A DNA stretch of 64,000 bases from Girardinichthys multiradiatus (lineage: Eukaryota > Chordata > Actinopteri > Cyprinodontiformes > Goodeidae): positions 1,120,001 to 1,184,000 of the forward strand of contig NC_061805.1 in NCBI RefSeq assembly GCF_021462225.1, given 5' to 3'. A model generated the notes under the pieces. It did no database searches, was not told the DNA's origin, and saw only the letters and a list, made by a program, of their open reading frames with translations. The position numbers were made by a program, and so were the translations under genes. Of this stretch, positions 44,901 through 58,222 are shown piece by piece. Numbering within the stretch: the first letter of the stretch is position 1; each line of letters starts with the position of its first letter.

Positions 44901-47039
44901 ATCTTACTTTGTGCAACATTTATCATTTATTTCTTGACATGATCAAACTGGAACCTGTCAGATAGGTATGATAAAATCATCCTCAGAATGTGAGGGATAC
45001 CATTCTTTTACCAATTGCCTACAGTTCTTTTTTAGAGTATCCATCTATGAATTAGGACAGGGAGTTAACCTTGTAATTTCTTCTTGAAAGGGGAGAATCA
45101 TTGTCTAGTGTTACATGCCATACAGACACATGAGCTTCGCATTCAAAGATTTTTCATGAACATAATGAGACATGTAGGGAAGTCTGCAAGGCAGGTCAGT
45201 TTTAGAACAAAACAGGTAAAAGCAGAAATATAAAAAATAGAAAGTAAATAAAGGCAAACATTTCTACGTGTAAAAAATTTACATATATGACAATACTCCA
45301 CTCTTAAATAACTTTGCATTTTAAATAAACAAACTTAACAGTGGTAATTGTATCTGTGGTGTGTGGGGTTCTTTTTCTCCCATCCTGGTGCAATGAAACA
45401 GATAGGATGTAAAAGTGCTGTCTCAGAATGAAAAACCCTGGATATATTCTGTGTTGGTGTAGGAAATAAAAAAATATATGAAACAATCATGAAACACTTT
45501 AAATCTTTCAACTAAGCTGAAAAAAAACGGAAGAAACAATGCCAAAAATGTTCCTTTTTTCTCGCACCGATTTGTAATTAGTCAGGGCAAGAAAAGATAA
45601 TCTGTCATTCACTGCATCACCAATAACAACAGAGGACAGCACCGTGACAGTATATGGGTACCTGCTCAGTATCACAAGACGCCATGATGAGTGACTGTTA
45701 ATGTCTGAGTCCACAGCACGTTTTTTCAGGCACCCACTATTACAGTCATGGCTGTTTGCTAAAGAACTGCACATATAAAAGCAGAATAAATGTAAGTCAA
45801 ATATTGTTGACTGATGCATTAAGCCATGTCATCTCCACCTATATGTTTGTGCTCAAAAGAAAAAAGCAATCTGAATTTGGATTTCTCCATATTTCATACA
45901 AGCAGCATTTCCTTCACATAACCTGCTACCAGCCTGAGGAGATGAAGAGGAGGCTGCTAAAGAATAGAAAAGAACAGAATACAATAAAATACAATACAAT
46001 GCAATAAGCTTGCATTTGTCCATCAGCAATTAAATTCACTTTGTTGTAGCTGCCGTACCAGGATATTCATCAGAAACACATCTAACATTTCTCAACCTCC
46101 AAGCCTTTTCTTGTTTTTCTGCTGTCACGTGTGGGATTACAAAGCTGCCCCACATGGAATAGGACCACAATACAAAGGATTTTATCAGCAAATGTGAGTA
46201 AAAAGCTCTATTGTTGTCCAGCTAGCAAAGTTTTAACAAATGTGTTTATTGTAACATATAATGTTTGTCTGTAGAATACAGCTGATTTAACTTATTCTAC
46301 TTGAATTATACTGAGGGAAACTGCCAAAGTAAATTGTTCATTTTGAACATGACATGAATAACTGAGATTCTGACATTAATTGTCTTTACTTTGGGAAACA
46401 TAACAGGTATGGTATATTCTTGATCACGTTAGCATATCAGAATTTTGGGCCGTACACAGTGTTATTTTTTCGTATTTATTTCTTTTATGGAATATCTTTT
46501 CTGCATGGAAGGAAGGTCTCAAATAGGGGGGAGGGTTTCTCAGCACTCCAGAAGGTGGAACCTAACTTACACATGCACATGCTGCATTCAAGTTGTTGGA
46601 AGCATTCAGGAGATTTGCAACTTTGGTTCTGTTTTCACTGCAGCCTCTTAGCAGATCAAATTTCCTTGAATAAAAATATTTAAAAAAATGTTATTATCAT
46701 CATTATTACTGAGGTTTCCGTTGGTGTTTAAATTATTCTTATTTATATTAATAGTAGTAACAATGAAATAGTAATGTTACATTTGGATGCAGCAGATATA
46801 GTTACAGTAGAAAACAAAAAATAGACATTTTATGTTTATAAATGCTGATAGATAGACAGATAGGTCTGAGCCACCTTCCTACTAACTGCTATAAGTACTA
46901 AACAGTTACTCCACCGACTTTAAATAAAGCCAAGTCTGTTCAAAGTTTCTCCCATGGAGAATAGAACTAAAGCTCAGCCAAACCCAAATGTCACTGTTTT
47001 ACTTGCGTTTTTTTTACAAATATTTCCCGATAGGCAGAA
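44901..47039. other. no recognised gene
   Basis: AT-rich sequence. The frames at 45304-46683 show no domains. Confidence 0.45.
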
Positions 47040-47500
47040 TGTTTCTTGAATGCAACATTAAACTATGAGGAGCGAACAACAAAACCAGATCAGTGCGCCG
47101 ACGTATAGGAGCCAGAGAACAGAGTGTGCCGCATAGGGACTAGGTTTCCCGGTGGAGTGAGACGTTGAAGTAACGTCGCCGTGTTTTGGTTAAAAGAAGG
47201 CTGCTCCGAGTTGCTACACACGCTTTCCTTCGTTGCACCCCTGAGTTCAGCTACTCAAACGCAGCAGTGCATTGCTTGTCATTGACACATTCATTGGTCG
47301 CTGTCCACCACGGTGCTGGGGCAGGAGAGCCACCATCCCGGCGGAGTGAAAGGGTTAAAGCCGGGGAGAGGACCACACATGTTGGGGGGAGCTGAGCGCT
47401 GATCAGACTGCTTTACATCACCCACAGCCTCACTTATTCCGAGACAAGCCAAACTAATGAAGCTGACAGGATTACCGCTATGGTTAAAAATGGAAAGAGT
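47040..47500 (+). promoter_or_regulatory. CpG-rich segment, possible promoter or first exon
   Basis: Raised G+C with many CG dinucleotides (about 47090-47360) in an AT-rich region. On the plus strand an ATG at 47480 opens MVKNGKS and runs into a GGAAAGA/GTAAAA donor-like site, so a first exon ending near 47497 is possible. No downstream exon is recognised. It could also be an isolated promoter, enhancer or GC-rich repeat. Confidence 0.3.
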
Positions 47501-50055
47501 AAAAAAAAAAAATCATTTCCATACAGCTTCCACAGCGGGGGGTTCGGGTCACAGTGCGTGACTGAATCATTTCTAACGAATTCCACAGATCCAGAGCTTT
47601 ATCTGAATTCTTTGGATCACTTTCTTCTGTTAGGCCTGCATCTTTTAACCTGGATTGGTCAATAAAACCACGTTTTCCTCCTTGAATTTTCTAGTAAAGT
47701 AACCATTTTTATTCTCTAAATATATTTAAAATAGTTTGTGTTCTTTCATAAAGATGGGTCTGTTTGTTGTTTCTAAGCTGAGAAGAAGAATCGTTTTTTT
47801 TTTTTCTTTCAAAATAGTCCTTTTTACAGGCCTCTTTACCAGACACAACTTAGACAGGCCTACCACAAGAAAAGACATGTAACTAGTTTTCAATTAACAA
47901 AACATACACTGCTAATCTTTTCCAAAAAAAACAGATTGATATAAATATTAAAAAAAGAACAAAATAAATTCTAGTGAAGCCACCCCTAAAGATGAGGGTC
48001 TCGAAACCAATACCTAAAGGGAGAGAAAAGACTAACCTGGACATGAGCTATATTTATCTGTTTATAATCTGACTGATTTGATCAGAAAAACGTTCTGATA
48101 TCTGTTTTTTATCCAAACTCTCCTAGGAAATATGTGTATGTTTTCATAGAATTTTAGTGGTTTTGCTTTGAAACATTTCACACAAAAATGTCAATTAAAT
48201 TACTAATGATTCAATATTTGTTTTGTGTTCAGACGGCTTAAGTCTGTTTAAAAATTCCAAAACCAAATGCTTCTAATCAGAGAGGAGTTCTGTCACAGTT
48301 ATAGTGATCTTAACTTATGTGTGTTTTGTTTTTATCCCACAGCTGCAGCTCCCACTTTCACCTCATTCACGGCACATCTGGACAATTTAGGGATATTTCA
48401 ATATACAGACATTTTGTGTATTTGCAGTCTGCTTATTGTGCTGATTCATTTTATGATAATTCACTAACATAAAAGTCAGCTTAATGTTAAAAAGTCGGTT
48501 TTTTTTTTTTGGTTTACAATGACTACATAATAATTATGTGCAAAGTAAAACTTAAACAAATAATTGAACAAATTATTAAAGTGTTAGATCCCCTGAAAAG
48601 ACAGTCATAATTTATTAGAATCATTCTAAATATGTACTATGTTCAACATTTGCATGCGCATGCACACTATTTACTTAAGTGAAAATGGCTCCACAACCTA
48701 CACACAACATCAAACATGTATTATTAATACAACTTATTACAGTTAAAACTGCACGGAAATAAAATCCTCAAAAAGCTCTGAGCTTAACAAACTAATTCAT
48801 TTCATTCACAGCTTTATTTTCTTATGAATGTCTGTTATTTGTCATAATTACAAAAACTAATAACTTGGAAATAAATAAATTGACATGTAGAAAATGATCA
48901 GTTCTCATGATTCATTTAAATTAAAATGAAAACAGACAAACTGCAGACAAATGAGGTAAATGAGAGAATGTGACTTTTACAGTACAGCATTTTAACATTC
49001 AGTGTCCACTCAAACAGAATCTGCCGGGAATTCAGAGTGAACGACATTTGTTTTTAGATTTACTCCATGTTCCCCCACACAACACTAACTAATGTTCTCA
49101 TGCGCTTACAGTCAGCGTAGTGACCTCTGCTCAAAACTAAAATATCAGATAAGAACTGGTTTCCAACATGTAAAGAATGAAATCCTGACACTTTCTATCC
49201 CATAACTGGCTGATTCACAGCATTTGGCATTAAGTTTTTATTAACAAATCATGACCAAATATAGGTTTTGTTTCCGAAAAATGTTAAGCACAATTTTAAA
49301 CTCAGTTTATAAATTTGTGTTTAGATGTGTTTTTGAGATATTTATGCTGCTGTACAATCTATTAAATATCCAGTTTTGGAGGACTTTGGTGTGTTGAATT
49401 TTACAATAAAAAAACAAACAGTTAAATTCCAAATTAACCTTCATTCTTTTTTTCCTGTTTAATTCTTTGAGGACATCACTAAGAAAAAACAAGAATCCTA
49501 ATAAAATATGTTAAAGCATATATAGAAACAGACACATCTGCTTTGCAGGACTACTTGTATTTATCGTGTTCTTTCCTAATTCACTCCCGTGACTGTTTGC
49601 TATCATAATTCTGAGTTCATGGGCATTACATAACCATCTCCACATCCAGTTCAGACTGATTGTTCATCAGTGGATTTCTCTTCCATCCAATCATCCAGTC
49701 TCTTCTTCCCAGTAGATCCTTGTTTCCTTCTCTTTAGCTCTTAAAGAAGGCTTTAGTTTGTTGTTTCCCTTTCCCTATTTCTTACCGTTCATTCACAAAA
49801 TGTGTCTCTCGATTTTGTCCATTTCATTTCTTGTTTCATTTTATTGTATTCATTTTATAAGTCTTATAGCTTTTTGTGTGTGCAAACGTATGTAACAAAT
49901 CCTCTGGTCCTCATCAGGTATTATTGTAAATTTAGAATAGGTATCACAAAAACACGTGGCAAGTTAGCCAGACAGTATTGATTCAAGGAAAGCTAAACAG
50001 AAATGACAGATGGGAAAAATCCAAGTTCATCCTTACAGATTTCATTAAAAAATGA
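47501..50055. other. no recognised gene
   Basis: AT-rich intergenic sequence. Poly-T runs are present, and no coding or RNA feature was recognised. Confidence 0.45.
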
Positions 50056-50059
50056 CTAT

Positions 50060-50520
50060 AGAAAATAGTTGGAGCTGTGACCAAAGGCGCTTGATTCATT
50101 GATCATCAGCAAGTGGGAGCAGTTTCCGTTAGAAATTTCAGGTGTGTTAACACAATGCCAAGGAACAAATACATTTACAATGATCTTAGGGAATCAACCC
50201 CTGCTGCCTGTCATGAGAGTTATTCCCAGCTAATCTGGAGAATTGGAAAGGTTGGCAGTAGGAAAAGCCCATTGTGTAGCCAAATAAAGCACAAAGCACC
50301 CATACCAGGCATAGTGGCAGAGCGCTGATGACTGAGGCCTGTTTTGCACTTTGGTTCATCAGATGGATGATGATCCCAAACAATGCAGCAAATCTGCAAC
50401 ATAATTGCTTGAAAAGGCCCAGTCAAAGTCCAAAGCTAAGTCTGATGGAAATGTTGTAGTGGATCTTTAAGATCTGATTTTATTTAAAAGTGTTGTGAAT
50501 AGGTTGTAGATCATTTTATA
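50060..50520 (+). pseudogene. Tc1-like transposase remnant
   Basis: Scattered blocks in different frames. MDDDPKQCSK (about 50362-50391) corresponds to the second catalytic Asp region, and PSQSPKLSLMEML (about 50418-50457) to the region of the Glu. The Asp of the usual SPDLN motif is changed to Lys. Many stops are present. No inverted repeats were found. Confidence 0.5.
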
Positions 50521-50824
50521 ATTGCCCAAAATCCCATTTTTAAAGCAGACTTTTCAGGTGAAGGTGAGAGCAACCAAGAGAGACATGTCTAATCAATTGT
50601 TTTCATATTATGTGAAACAAAACCGTTAAACTGGGAAGAGACTGGAAAGACTGAGGTTGTTTAGGAGCAGTGAAAGAGAACTTGTTCATAGAAATCTACA
50701 GATTATAGGTAAAATATGAGCCAAGCTCAAGGCTGCCATGTCAAATATGTAAATTCAATTTTACACTGCTACGAAAAGGATAAGATTTTCTGTTCTAATA
50801 ATTATTGATTATTATAATTATTAT

Positions 50825-50898
50825 TATGGGTGTCTCTGCTAAGTCTGCTGCCCCCGTGACCTGGTCCCGGATAAAGTGGAAGACGACGAGTATGAGTA
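50825..50898 (+). repeat. Rex3 3' tail fragment
   Basis: Reads VSLLSLLP-like coding followed by GGTCCCGGATAAAGTGGAAG and ACGACGAG, the terminal part of Rex3. Only about 70 bp are retained. Confidence 0.65.
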
Positions 50899-51289
50899 AT
50901 TATGATAATACAGTTAATATGATATATAATATTATGATATGCTATTATATTATAAATGTATCATAGAACCAAAGTATCCTTTTGGATCAGAGGTGAAACG
51001 TGTTTTAGGGCAGTCCAGTTGCTGAGAAACTGCTCCTGAAAACACTTCTACAACTCACCTGTGAAGCATTCTCCTCTGAAAGTTCAAGGAATTCTTTTTC
51101 AGCATTAATAGTAATTAATATCAAAAGGACAATTGAGGTTTGCATTGTTACAGTTTCATTTTGAAGTAGAATTTAAAAACAAGCGGATTCATTTTATTTA
51201 TATTGGAAACAGAATTCTGAAACAGACACTGAAGTTATGGAATTTCTGATCTAGCTTCCAGAAATGCATTTGAGATCAGGCAATAATGT
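50899..51289. other. no recognised feature
   Basis: Short AT-rich gap between mobile element fragments. Confidence 0.45.
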
Positions 51290-51644
51290 TGGATGAGAAG
51301 GTCTTGTTCCCAGTCTCCACTCTTATTCATCCCAGATGTGTTTCAGCAGGATGTTGATGTGAGGTCAGGTTCCTCACGGGCAAGTCCAGTTCTTCCACAT
51401 CCTGCTTACACATCCATGTTTTTTTGGACTTTGCTTTCTGCCGTGTTGTTCTGTCATGTTGGAACAGGAAGGGGTCATACCCAAAATATTCCACAAAGTT
51501 GGAAGCATGAAATCCCCTAAATATCTTGGCATGCTGAAGCAATAAGAGCTCCTTTATATGGAACGAAGGTGTCAAGCCCAGCTCCTGAAGAATAGCCCCA
51601 CATCATAATACCCACTTCACCAAACGTTATACTTGACATAACGC
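51290..51644 (-). pseudogene. Tc1-like transposase fragment
   Basis: On the minus strand, TPSFHIKELLLLQHAKIFRG and then FVEYFG lead to the second-Asp block (FQHD at about 51455-51470) and KTWMCKQDVEELDLP, all typical of a Tc1-like transposase, after which a frame change occurs. It joins Rex3 sequence directly at about 51645. No inverted repeats are visible. Confidence 0.65.
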
Positions 51645-52290
51645 AGGAGGAGCAGTGTGGTTTTCGTCCCGGCCGTGGAACACTGGACCAGCTCTATACC
51701 CTCTACAAGGTACTCGAGGGTTCATGGGAGTTTGCCCAACTGGTTCACATGTGTTTTGTGGACCTGGAGAAAGCATTCGACTGTGTCCCTCGTGATGCCC
51801 TGTGGGGGGTGCTCCAGGAGTATGGAATTGGGGGCCCTTTATTAGGGGCCATCCGGTCCTTGTACGAGCGGAGCAGGAGTTTGGTCCGCATTGCCGGCAC
51901 TAAGTCGGACCTGTTCCTGGTGCTAGTTGGACTCCGGCAGGGTTGCCCTTTGTCACTGGTCCTGTTCATAACTTTTTTGGACAGGATTTCTAGGGGCAGC
52001 CAAGGGCCAGAGGGGGCCTGGTTTCGGGACCAGTGGATTTCGTCTCTTCTTTTTGCAGATGACGTGGTCCTGCTGGCCCCATCTAGCCAAGACCTACAGC
52101 ATGTGCTGTGGTGGTTCGCAGGGGACGGCCCAGGACACGCTGGAGGGACTATGTCTCTCAGCTGGCCTGGGAACGCCTTGGGCTCCCCCCGGAGGAGCTG
52201 GAGGTTGTGTCTGGGGAGAGGGACGCCTGGGTGTCTCTACTGAGTCTGCTGCCCCTGCGACCCGGTCCCGGATAAAGCGGAATACGACAA
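51645..52290 (+). mobile_element. Rex3 fragment with reverse transcriptase palm and internal deletion
   Basis: The frame upstream of 51749 reads CGFRPGRGTLDQLYTL. The frame 51749-52243 then gives FVDLEKAFDCVPRDALW (first catalytic Asp), GLRQGCPLS and LLFADDVVLLAPS (the FADD active site). After LQHVLWWFA (about 52120) the sequence jumps, with a frame change, to the RPRTRWRDY/LAWERLGLPPEEL end block and the GGATAAAGCGGAA tail. The thumb and most of the C-terminal region are missing. Both active-site motifs are kept, but the protein cannot be complete. Confidence 0.85.
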
Positions 52291-52649
52291 GTACGAGCAT
52301 TTATAGTTGACTGTGTGAAATATTAAGTATAGTATTTTATCACAGTATCAAGCAGGAATTCACTGAGATCCTGAGAGAAATCCAAAAATATTTGTCTCCA
52401 TGCCTAGGTGCTGGATTTGTTTCACCTGTGGCCATTAAAGTTACTGGAATACCAGAATTTAATCAATTTGTTAGTGTTGTGTATTTTCACATTTCTCTCT
52501 CTGCAGTTTTAAACATCTTTAAAGCATTCAAGAAATCTGGTGGACTTCCAGAGAGTAAAGGACAAGGGAGCAAGTCTGAGCTGAACAAATATATATGACA
52601 CCCAAATGACATTATATCATCAGTGCATGATAGCGCCACATGAACAAGC

Positions 52650-52745
52650 TATTACTATAGGAAACCTTGATCAAGCACTTTGTGGACCTTGGTTTATTTT
52701 AAAGTGTTTGCTTTATAAATAAAGGTGGTATGGTATGGTATGGTT
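52650..52745 (+). repeat. LINE 3' end with (GGTAT)n tail
   Basis: AAAGTGTTTGCTTTATAAAT AAAGG followed by four TGGTA/GGTAT units. This is the layout of L2/CR1-like LINE tails in fish, with a pentanucleotide different from the tails at 9.74 and 42.4 kb. Confidence 0.5.
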
Positions 52746-53819
52746 TTTTGGATTCAAGTCCTGTCTAAGCAATTGTATTAATTACTTCTTAAGAAAATAA
52801 ATAGGCTTCCATCACCTGTAAACTTCATACAGAAAGAGGACGTAAACAGTAAAAGGACGGAGCGTCTGAGTACTTCCCAGGTGTTGGTTTGTAAAATCTA
52901 CATTCACTCACAATGGTTTCTTTCTAACATGCACACTCTTCCTTACTGATCAACAGATCACGACTAACAAGCAGTTCAGTATTTTATTTAACCAATATCA
53001 CCCATGTGATGCAACATGGCCATGCCTGCATGGTGAAACCACCTCTGTCTGCAAGAGATCAATAGCATATAATACTCTGATCCTTGCAGCTTGCAAACCA
53101 AGCACCATTCCGAATGGATTCAGCCTCTGGGAGGAAAATGGGAGAGAGTCGCCATGGCAACCTAGTGAAGTCTATCTCAGGCATTCACACAGTGCGGGGA
53201 GAGAGATGAATGGTGCAGGCTCATATCCAGTTAGTGTGTAGGGTTGACTCTTTCAGTTAGCACTGGAGCTGTAGTCTGAAGGTCACAATGAGACGAGAAA
53301 TGTGGAGCTGCTGTTTCTGATAGCACAATATAACTTTTATAATGTCTGCAGTTCACAAAGGTTAGTGAACTTCCGACCACCACTGTCAAACTGAAGGCAC
53401 GGAAACATGTGAGAGATACAAATAAAAGTTGTTTTGATATTATTATTCATCATGAGAAGATACAGGACAGAGGGGAAATCAAATAATTTCATTTTTCAGT
53501 GTAATAGCAACGTTATGAATAATTATTTGCCTCAAAAAGAGAAGAAAACTGTATCATAACATTTGGAAAAAAGCAAAAGGTGTATGAATACGTTTTGGTG
53601 ACAATATCTCTGATAGGTTCCAGTTATTACTTAGTTCAACTTCAGTACCAGTAAAAGCAATATATTATTAGCACCTGAAAATGTGGATTAAAGCTGTTTT
53701 GTACCAGTGACTCAGATTCTCTAGTTAGAATTCAGTGGAATGATGAGACTATTAGATTTCTCAGAAGGATTCATAGATTTTTAGATTTCTTAGAAGGATT
53801 GTAGTATCATTCAATTTGT
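52746..53819. other. no recognised gene
   Basis: Intergenic sequence without recognisable coding, RNA or repeat content. Confidence 0.45.
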
Positions 53820-53937
53820 TTTTCTGTCTGTATCTGTGTTTATTTTCTTTGTGATTGTATTGTAATTATACGTACTGCGCTTTGAGTGTCTCGTTACTGA
53901 AAAGCGCTATATAATTAAACTTACCTTACCTTACCTC
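53820..53937 (+). repeat. LINE 3' end with (TTACC)n tail
   Basis: GCGCTTTGAGTGTCTCGTTA followed by CTGAAAAGCGCTATATAATT and four CTTAC units. Inverted partner of 9742-9817. Confidence 0.6.
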
Positions 53938-54364
53938 CCAGCCACCATGAACAGGGTTGTTGAGGTTTCGATTTATCATTTTACATTATTCAGGACTATT
54001 CAGTTTTACATATGAAATTATTTGCAGTGGAGTCTTGGTAATACATGTGGATGTGTTTGTGAAACATCAATTCTTATATTTCACTGGAAATGAAATGGTT
54101 GATCTTGGAGGCAGGTAACTAACTCATAACCTACTAACCTTTCAGTCTCTTAACTTGGCTTATTTTGATGGATCTGACATGCTGAAGTCACTTCATACAC
54201 CAAATCTTGATAACATTTTCTATTTATGTGCAAATAAATAACTAAATATGCTCTTTAACAAAGCTGAGAAGCCACATTTGATGAAGATCATATGTGGAGT
54301 CCTATAAAGTGTCATACTGGGGCCAAGGCTGTTTATTTTGAACACCAATGATATTTGTAATGTA
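53938..54364. other. no recognised feature
   Basis: AT-rich gap before the Tc1 element. Confidence 0.45.
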
Positions 54365-55769
54365 CAGCTCCAACTCAGATGAAGTTGGGACGTTGTATAA
54401 AACATAAAAAAAAAAAAAAAATACAATTATTTGCCTTTTCAACCTACATGCAGTTGAATACTGTATGTAGGTTACAAGATAGTTAATGTTCAAACTGATT
54501 ACTATTTTTTGTTCTTACAAATATTTACTTATTTGATGCTTCCAAAAATGTTGGGACATGGACAACAAAAGACTGGGGAGATTGTCAAAAAACACCTGTT
54601 TGGAACATTCCACAGGAGACAAATGATTAATTGGAAACAGGTGAGTGTCATGGTGACCACAGGGGAGCCTCCCTGAAAGGCCCAGTGGTTCACAAACAAG
54701 GATGGGGCAAGGTTCAACACTTTGTCAACAACTGTGTGAGCAAATAATCTCTGCATGTAAGTGACAAGGCTTAAAACCAACATTGAATGCCCGTGACCTT
54801 CAACCCCTCAGGGGGCTCTTCATTAAGAACCAACATCATTCTGTCATGAACATCACCACGTGGGCTCAAGAACACTTCAGAAAACCACCGTCAACACAGT
54901 TCGTCGCTACAAGTTAAAACTCTAACATGCAAAGCCATATATCAACAACATCCAGAAACACCGCTGGCTTCTCTGGGTCCGAGCTCATCTGAGATGGACA
55001 TACACAAAGTGGAAAAGTGTGCCGTGGTCTGATGAGTCCACATTTCAGACTGTTTTTCCAGGCCAAAGAGAAAAAAGGACTATCTGGATTGTTACCGGCA
55101 CAAAGTTCATAAGCCAGCCTCTTTGATGGTATGGAGGTGTGTTAGTGTCCATGGCATGAGTAACTGGTACATCTGTGAAGGTACCATTAATGCTGAAAGG
55201 TACATCCGGGTTTTGGAGCAACATCTGCTGATTCCAAGCCTTCTTCTTCAGGAATATTCCTGCTTATTTCAGCAAGATAATACCAAGCCACATTCTGCAC
55301 GTGTTCCACCACGTGCAGTAAAAGAGTTCTGGCCCGCCTGCAGTCCTGACCCGTCTACCACTGAAAATGTGTGGAGCATTTTGAAGCACAAAATACGTCA
55401 ACGGAGACTCCGGACTGTTGAGCAACTGAAGTTGTTCATCAAGCAAGAATGGGAAAGCATTCTACCTACAAAGCTTCAACAATCTTCAGCAGTCCTCAGT
55501 TCCCAAACACTTATTGAGTGTTACAAGGAAAGGTGATGTAACACAGTGGTAAACATGACCCTGACCCAGCTTCTTTGGAACATGTTGCAAGCATCAAACT
55601 CAAAATGAGTATATATGCAATAAAACAAACATTTTATCAGTTTGAACATTAAATATCTTGTCTTTGTAGTGGATTCCGTTGCATATAGGTTGAATAGGAT
55701 TTGCAAATCATCGTATTCTGTTTTTATTTATATTTACCCAATGCCCCAACTTCCCTGGAATTGGGGTTG
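54365..55769 (+). mobile_element. Tc1-like transposon, both ends present, 1405 bp
   Basis: The left end CAGCTCCAACTCAGATGAAG and the right end, complementary to CAACCCCAATTCCAGGGAAG, are matching inverted repeats of about 140 bp that extend to a TTAATGTTCAAACTGAT block. TA target duplications lie at 54363-54364 and 55770-55771. The repeats are more diverged than those of the 9.8 kb element, so this insertion is older. The transposase is on the plus strand. Confidence 0.9.
54950..55536 (+). pseudogene. Tc1 transposase, frameshifted and internally shortened
   Basis: The first Asp lies in VPWSDEST (codon 55031-55033), in a different frame from the rest. The open frame 55123-55536 holds the second Asp in QQDNTKPHSA (55276-55278) and the Glu in TTENVWSI (55363-55365). 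Only 28 residues separate them, against 34-36 in working Tc1-like transposases, so about six codons have been lost, and the usual SPDLxPIEN has become SPDPSTTEN. The N-terminal DNA-binding part is badly decayed. The copy is inactive. Confidence 0.85.
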
Positions 55770-55771
55770 TA

Positions 55772-57720
55772 TCAAAGCTTTAAAAATGTATTCTGTTCAC
55801 TGATGGTACTGGTATGTTTTGCTCAGATGAAAAACTTTTGTATGGTTTCCAAAAGCACAATATGAACATGTTCATTTTTCAATTGGTTTACTGGGTTTTA
55901 CATATTCCATCTAAATGTGTTCTACAAATCAAACTGACACACTGATGTATATTCGTAATACTTTTTACTCCTGGCATTATTCTTGAAATGGTTGTTTGAC
56001 TGGAGAGGTGACTAGAAGTATCTTTTCTCCACATGGCTACATGCCAGCCAGTAGTTTTGGTTAATGATTAGCTTTTTTATCTACAACACACAATTTTTTT
56101 AATTGCCTTTTAATTATATTAAGACATTGCTCTACAGTTTATACTATATTAAATGGGCTTATAAAACCCATGTTTTCATAAAAAATTCTTACGCCTTAAC
56201 CAGTAGCCCCCGAAGGTTCAGTATCGGCAATGAAACTATCAGCGCCCAGCGACCTTTGGTTTATAATAATGAGATGGACCAGTGGATTTAAGCCTCCTGA
56301 CCCTGAAAAAGCCCAGAAGCGACTCTATCCTTTCCCTTAGTATGCAGTGTCAGGGTGAAACCAACCAGCCACCATTAGGAGCTTTCTGGTTTTGATATAA
56401 GTGACTCCTATTTGTCCCTCCAACCAGAGTGTTCCACCAGCAGGGTATCCAACGACTGGGATGGTAGACATGGTGATGACTTGGATTTTTGCTCTTCATG
56501 GCCTACCTAACATTTTTGTTTGTACTTTCAGCTGGGTGCCATGTAGGCTCTGTAACGGTTCTCTTGCCTCTCTTTAAGACCTGTCGGCTGCATTTGTTTA
56601 GCCTGAACCACATTATAATAATCTTGTGAACTGTGTTCAGCTGGCTTTTAGGATCCATGTGTGCAGCATTGAGTTATAGGCTTTCATGCAGTCAATCCAG
56701 CAATGCACGTCTGAATGAAACTGCTCGGTTGATTATGGCTAATGATTTATCTAATTATTTACATGTGGCTTCAGCTTGTTTTGAATCCTATTCCAACTAT
56801 CCTAACTCCTCCTCATTACATCTGATCTATATACCATTGTAGGTTTCATATTCATAGATTCATAGAGATTTTTATTGTCCTGACTGAATAACAGTTTTAA
56901 AATGAAATCTAATTGCTATGGTAGATATTATTGGAAAATAAAGAGCAATAATTCTTAAAGGCCTATAACACAATCTGGTCAGGACATCTGTGAGTGAAAT
57001 AAATGGAACTGAATTTGAATATCTATGTGAAGCATCTTGTATTGCAATGTGGTTTAATTTGGAGCCGTCTAAATAAAATGAATGGACTCCACTTCAGCAG
57101 TCTATATTTGCCAGTGATCTCAGGCATATCTTCATAACTAGACTAACTCTTTACCTACATCAACCTTTATTGCTGCTCTCAAATTGAGCTATTGGTTGTG
57201 ATGCAGTCTTACCCTGATTTCACTAAATGGTGTAACTAAAGCGCTTTTGACTACTGTGCTGTTCTAAATGCTACTGAGTGTTTCTATATTTTCTGTGGCA
57301 GGTTACCTGTGAAACCTTGCCTGTTTTTTCATTCAGGAGTACAATGTTGACCGCCTTTTATTGAGTCTTTTTCCTGCCCCTTGGTGTCATATTTAAGACA
57401 TTGCTAGTATACTAATGAAGCCTCCAAGCCGTGCTGCAATCGGGTCCTTAAGTCATATTTGTTTTATTTTATATTGCAGAAAATCATGATGCTTATGACT
57501 AGTAGAAGTGTAGACAAATCCTAATCTAAATCCTAAACCACCCAGACTTTCTGGTAACCTTTACTCCTAGTTATGATCAACAGTTCTCTATGTTTAAAGA
57601 AGTTTTTCTTTGGATATTGGCTGTTCCTGTACCTGATCTTTTTTAGAACAATGTTTTAAATTTTATTTATTGTTAAACTATTTAGCACTGAATCACTAAA
57701 GCAAAATGGGCACCTCAATA
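55772..57720. other. no recognised gene
   Basis: AT-rich intergenic sequence. No exon or element was recognised. Confidence 0.45.
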
Positions 57721-57721
57721 C

Positions 57722-57832
57722 AGTGAAGCATAGGGGTGGATCAGTGATGGTTTGGGCTGCCATATCATGGCATTCCCTTGGCCCAATACTTGTGCTAGAT
57801 GGACGCGTCACTGCCAAGGACTACCGAACCAG
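57722..57832 (+). pseudogene. DD36E-type Tc1 transposase fragment, twin of the 15.3 kb copy
   Basis: About 110 bp almost identical to 15316-15421 (only about two or three substitutions): the GGSVMVWAAISWHSLGP and VLDGRVTAKDYRT blocks between the first and second catalytic Asp. It has no catalytic residue of its own, and the surrounding sequence is unrelated. Confidence 0.85.
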
Positions 57833-58123
57833 TTTGGTCACCAAGTGGACCAAGCAAGAGCAGAGACAGAAGAGGCTGGGTGTGCTCAATTACACAGAAG
57901 CTGCAATAAAAACCAAGATCAAGGTTCCCTAATGCAGTTTGTGGACATGTTACCTCTCCATCACATTAGGACCCTCCACATACTTTCACATTTTTATAAA
58001 TCCCCATCACTCTTTTTTTCTAGATTAGAAAACCTCAAATAATTTCCTTTTTTCCACAGAAAACGTCTAGTCTACAAAGTCTACACAACTCTTGTAAAGA
58101 CACACACAGATGGTTAACTCTGT

Positions 58124-58129
58124 TTTATT
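58124..58129 (-). promoter_or_regulatory. poly(A) signal of TOP3B
   Basis: AATAAA on the minus strand, about 95 nt after the TOP3B stop codon, implying a short 3' UTR ending near 58105. Confidence 0.7.
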
Positions 58130-58222
58130 AGATTTTAAATGTAAACTTCAGAAAAGCAGCACATGTTTCGCCACATGGTTTGGTATTCTATGCTTGGGGA
58201 AAAGAAGCCAGACACTCTAACG

